NCBI GenBank assembly: GCA_028820215.1
Contig: JAPPKD010000073.1
Span: forward strand, 1-41,718
Direction: 5' to 3'
Length of the DNA: 41,718 nt
Source: Spirochaetaceae bacterium
GTDB lineage: Bacteria; Spirochaetota; Spirochaetia; SZUA-6; Bin103
In this document: positions 41,668 to 41,718 of the stretch, piece by piece
Layout of the letters: every line of letters begins with the position of its first letter
Numbering within the stretch: the first letter of the stretch is position 1
The notes under the pieces: generated by a model
What the model was told of the DNA's origin: nothing
Seen by the model: only the letters and a program-made list of their open reading frames with translations
The model's database searches: none
Program-made: the position numbers and the translations under genes

Positions 41668-41718
41668 CCCCGGGTTATTCGCCCCTGCGTGGCGAGAGCT
41701 GGCTGAATTGAGGATTCG
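41627..41718 (+). CDS. Possible downstream gene, start only (runs off the window)
   Basis: A frame different from the STAND gene stays open to the window end and reads DPGLFAPAWRELAEL after the STAND stop, which looks protein-like. The only ordinary start codon found for it is TTG 41627, inside the end of the STAND gene. An overlapping partner gene would be typical of a defence operon, but with fewer than 31 codons this is weak. Confidence 0.25.
   Translation, partial: MTARRPRPWRASIDPGLFAPAWRELAELRI

Noticed and set aside
1..41718. CRISPR arrays, rRNA genes, complete insertion sequences or prophage genes
   Set aside because: No regularly spaced repeats, rRNA-like stretches, transposase or phage structural genes were seen anywhere in the window.

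Overview
The window is mostly very GC-rich bacterial DNA, apparently one continuous chromosomal stretch. No rRNA, tRNA, CRISPR array or intact insertion sequence was found. The gene content suggests a marine, probably sponge-associated, outer-membrane-bearing bacterium of the kind recovered as Spirochaetaceae or similar metagenome bins. The hints are the archaeal/eukaryotic-type prolyl-tRNA synthetase, paired phytanoyl-CoA dioxygenase and sulfatase genes, a peptide-type ABC importer, a form II CO-dehydrogenase-like operon, eukaryote-like domains (VHL beta, ankyrin) in a secreted protein, and a decayed autotransporter barrel. The taxonomic placement is inference.

Layout. (a) 0.1-10.6 kb: an SDR/DUF2867 protein and an oligopeptide-type binding protein on the minus strand. 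Divergent from these is a plus-strand operon of two permeases, an esterase-like hydrolase, an M14-peptidase-like protein, an epimerase-like SDR and an amidohydrolase; this looks like an uptake-plus-catabolism unit whose ATPases are not in the window. (b) 10.7-13.7 kb: a minus-strand pair of a type I phosphodiesterase/alkaline-phosphatase-superfamily enzyme and an unrecognised helical protein. (c) 13.8-18.1 kb: a phytanoyl-CoA-dioxygenase-like enzyme and a complete glycine-betaine/proline-type ABC importer (binding protein, permease, ATPase). (d) 18.1-22.5 kb: a minus-strand sulfatase plus dioxygenase pair, and proS. (e) 22.6-27.9 kb: an HNH-family-like protein with no recognisable nuclease end, then a coxS-coxL-coxM operon.

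(f) 27.9-33.5 kb: base composition becomes visibly less GC-rich and three consecutive peptidase-like genes follow. They are a small HExxH protein, a secreted trypsin-like protease carrying a von Hippel-Lindau (VHL) beta domain and ankyrin repeats, and a large secreted HExxH protein with tandem beta modules. The middle one is the most striking item: its VHL-like segment aligns without gaps to human pVHL as I recall that sequence, and keeps the hydroxyproline-pocket residues with one Ser-to-Thr change.

(g) 34.1-41.7 kb: a defence-like, gene-remnant-rich region. It holds a Uma2-type nuclease, a HARE-HTH/Mrr restriction endonuclease with a small membrane protein, relics of a coxM gene and of an autotransporter barrel, a serine hydrolase, and a 1195-residue XRE-HTH / nuclease-like / STAND-NTPase / helical-repeat protein. 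Three nuclease-type genes (22619, 36649, 38080) share one promoter geometry in which the -10 box ends six bases before the ATG and no Shine-Dalgarno is seen. This predicts leaderless mRNAs, in contrast to many metabolic genes here that have clear GGAGG-type sites.
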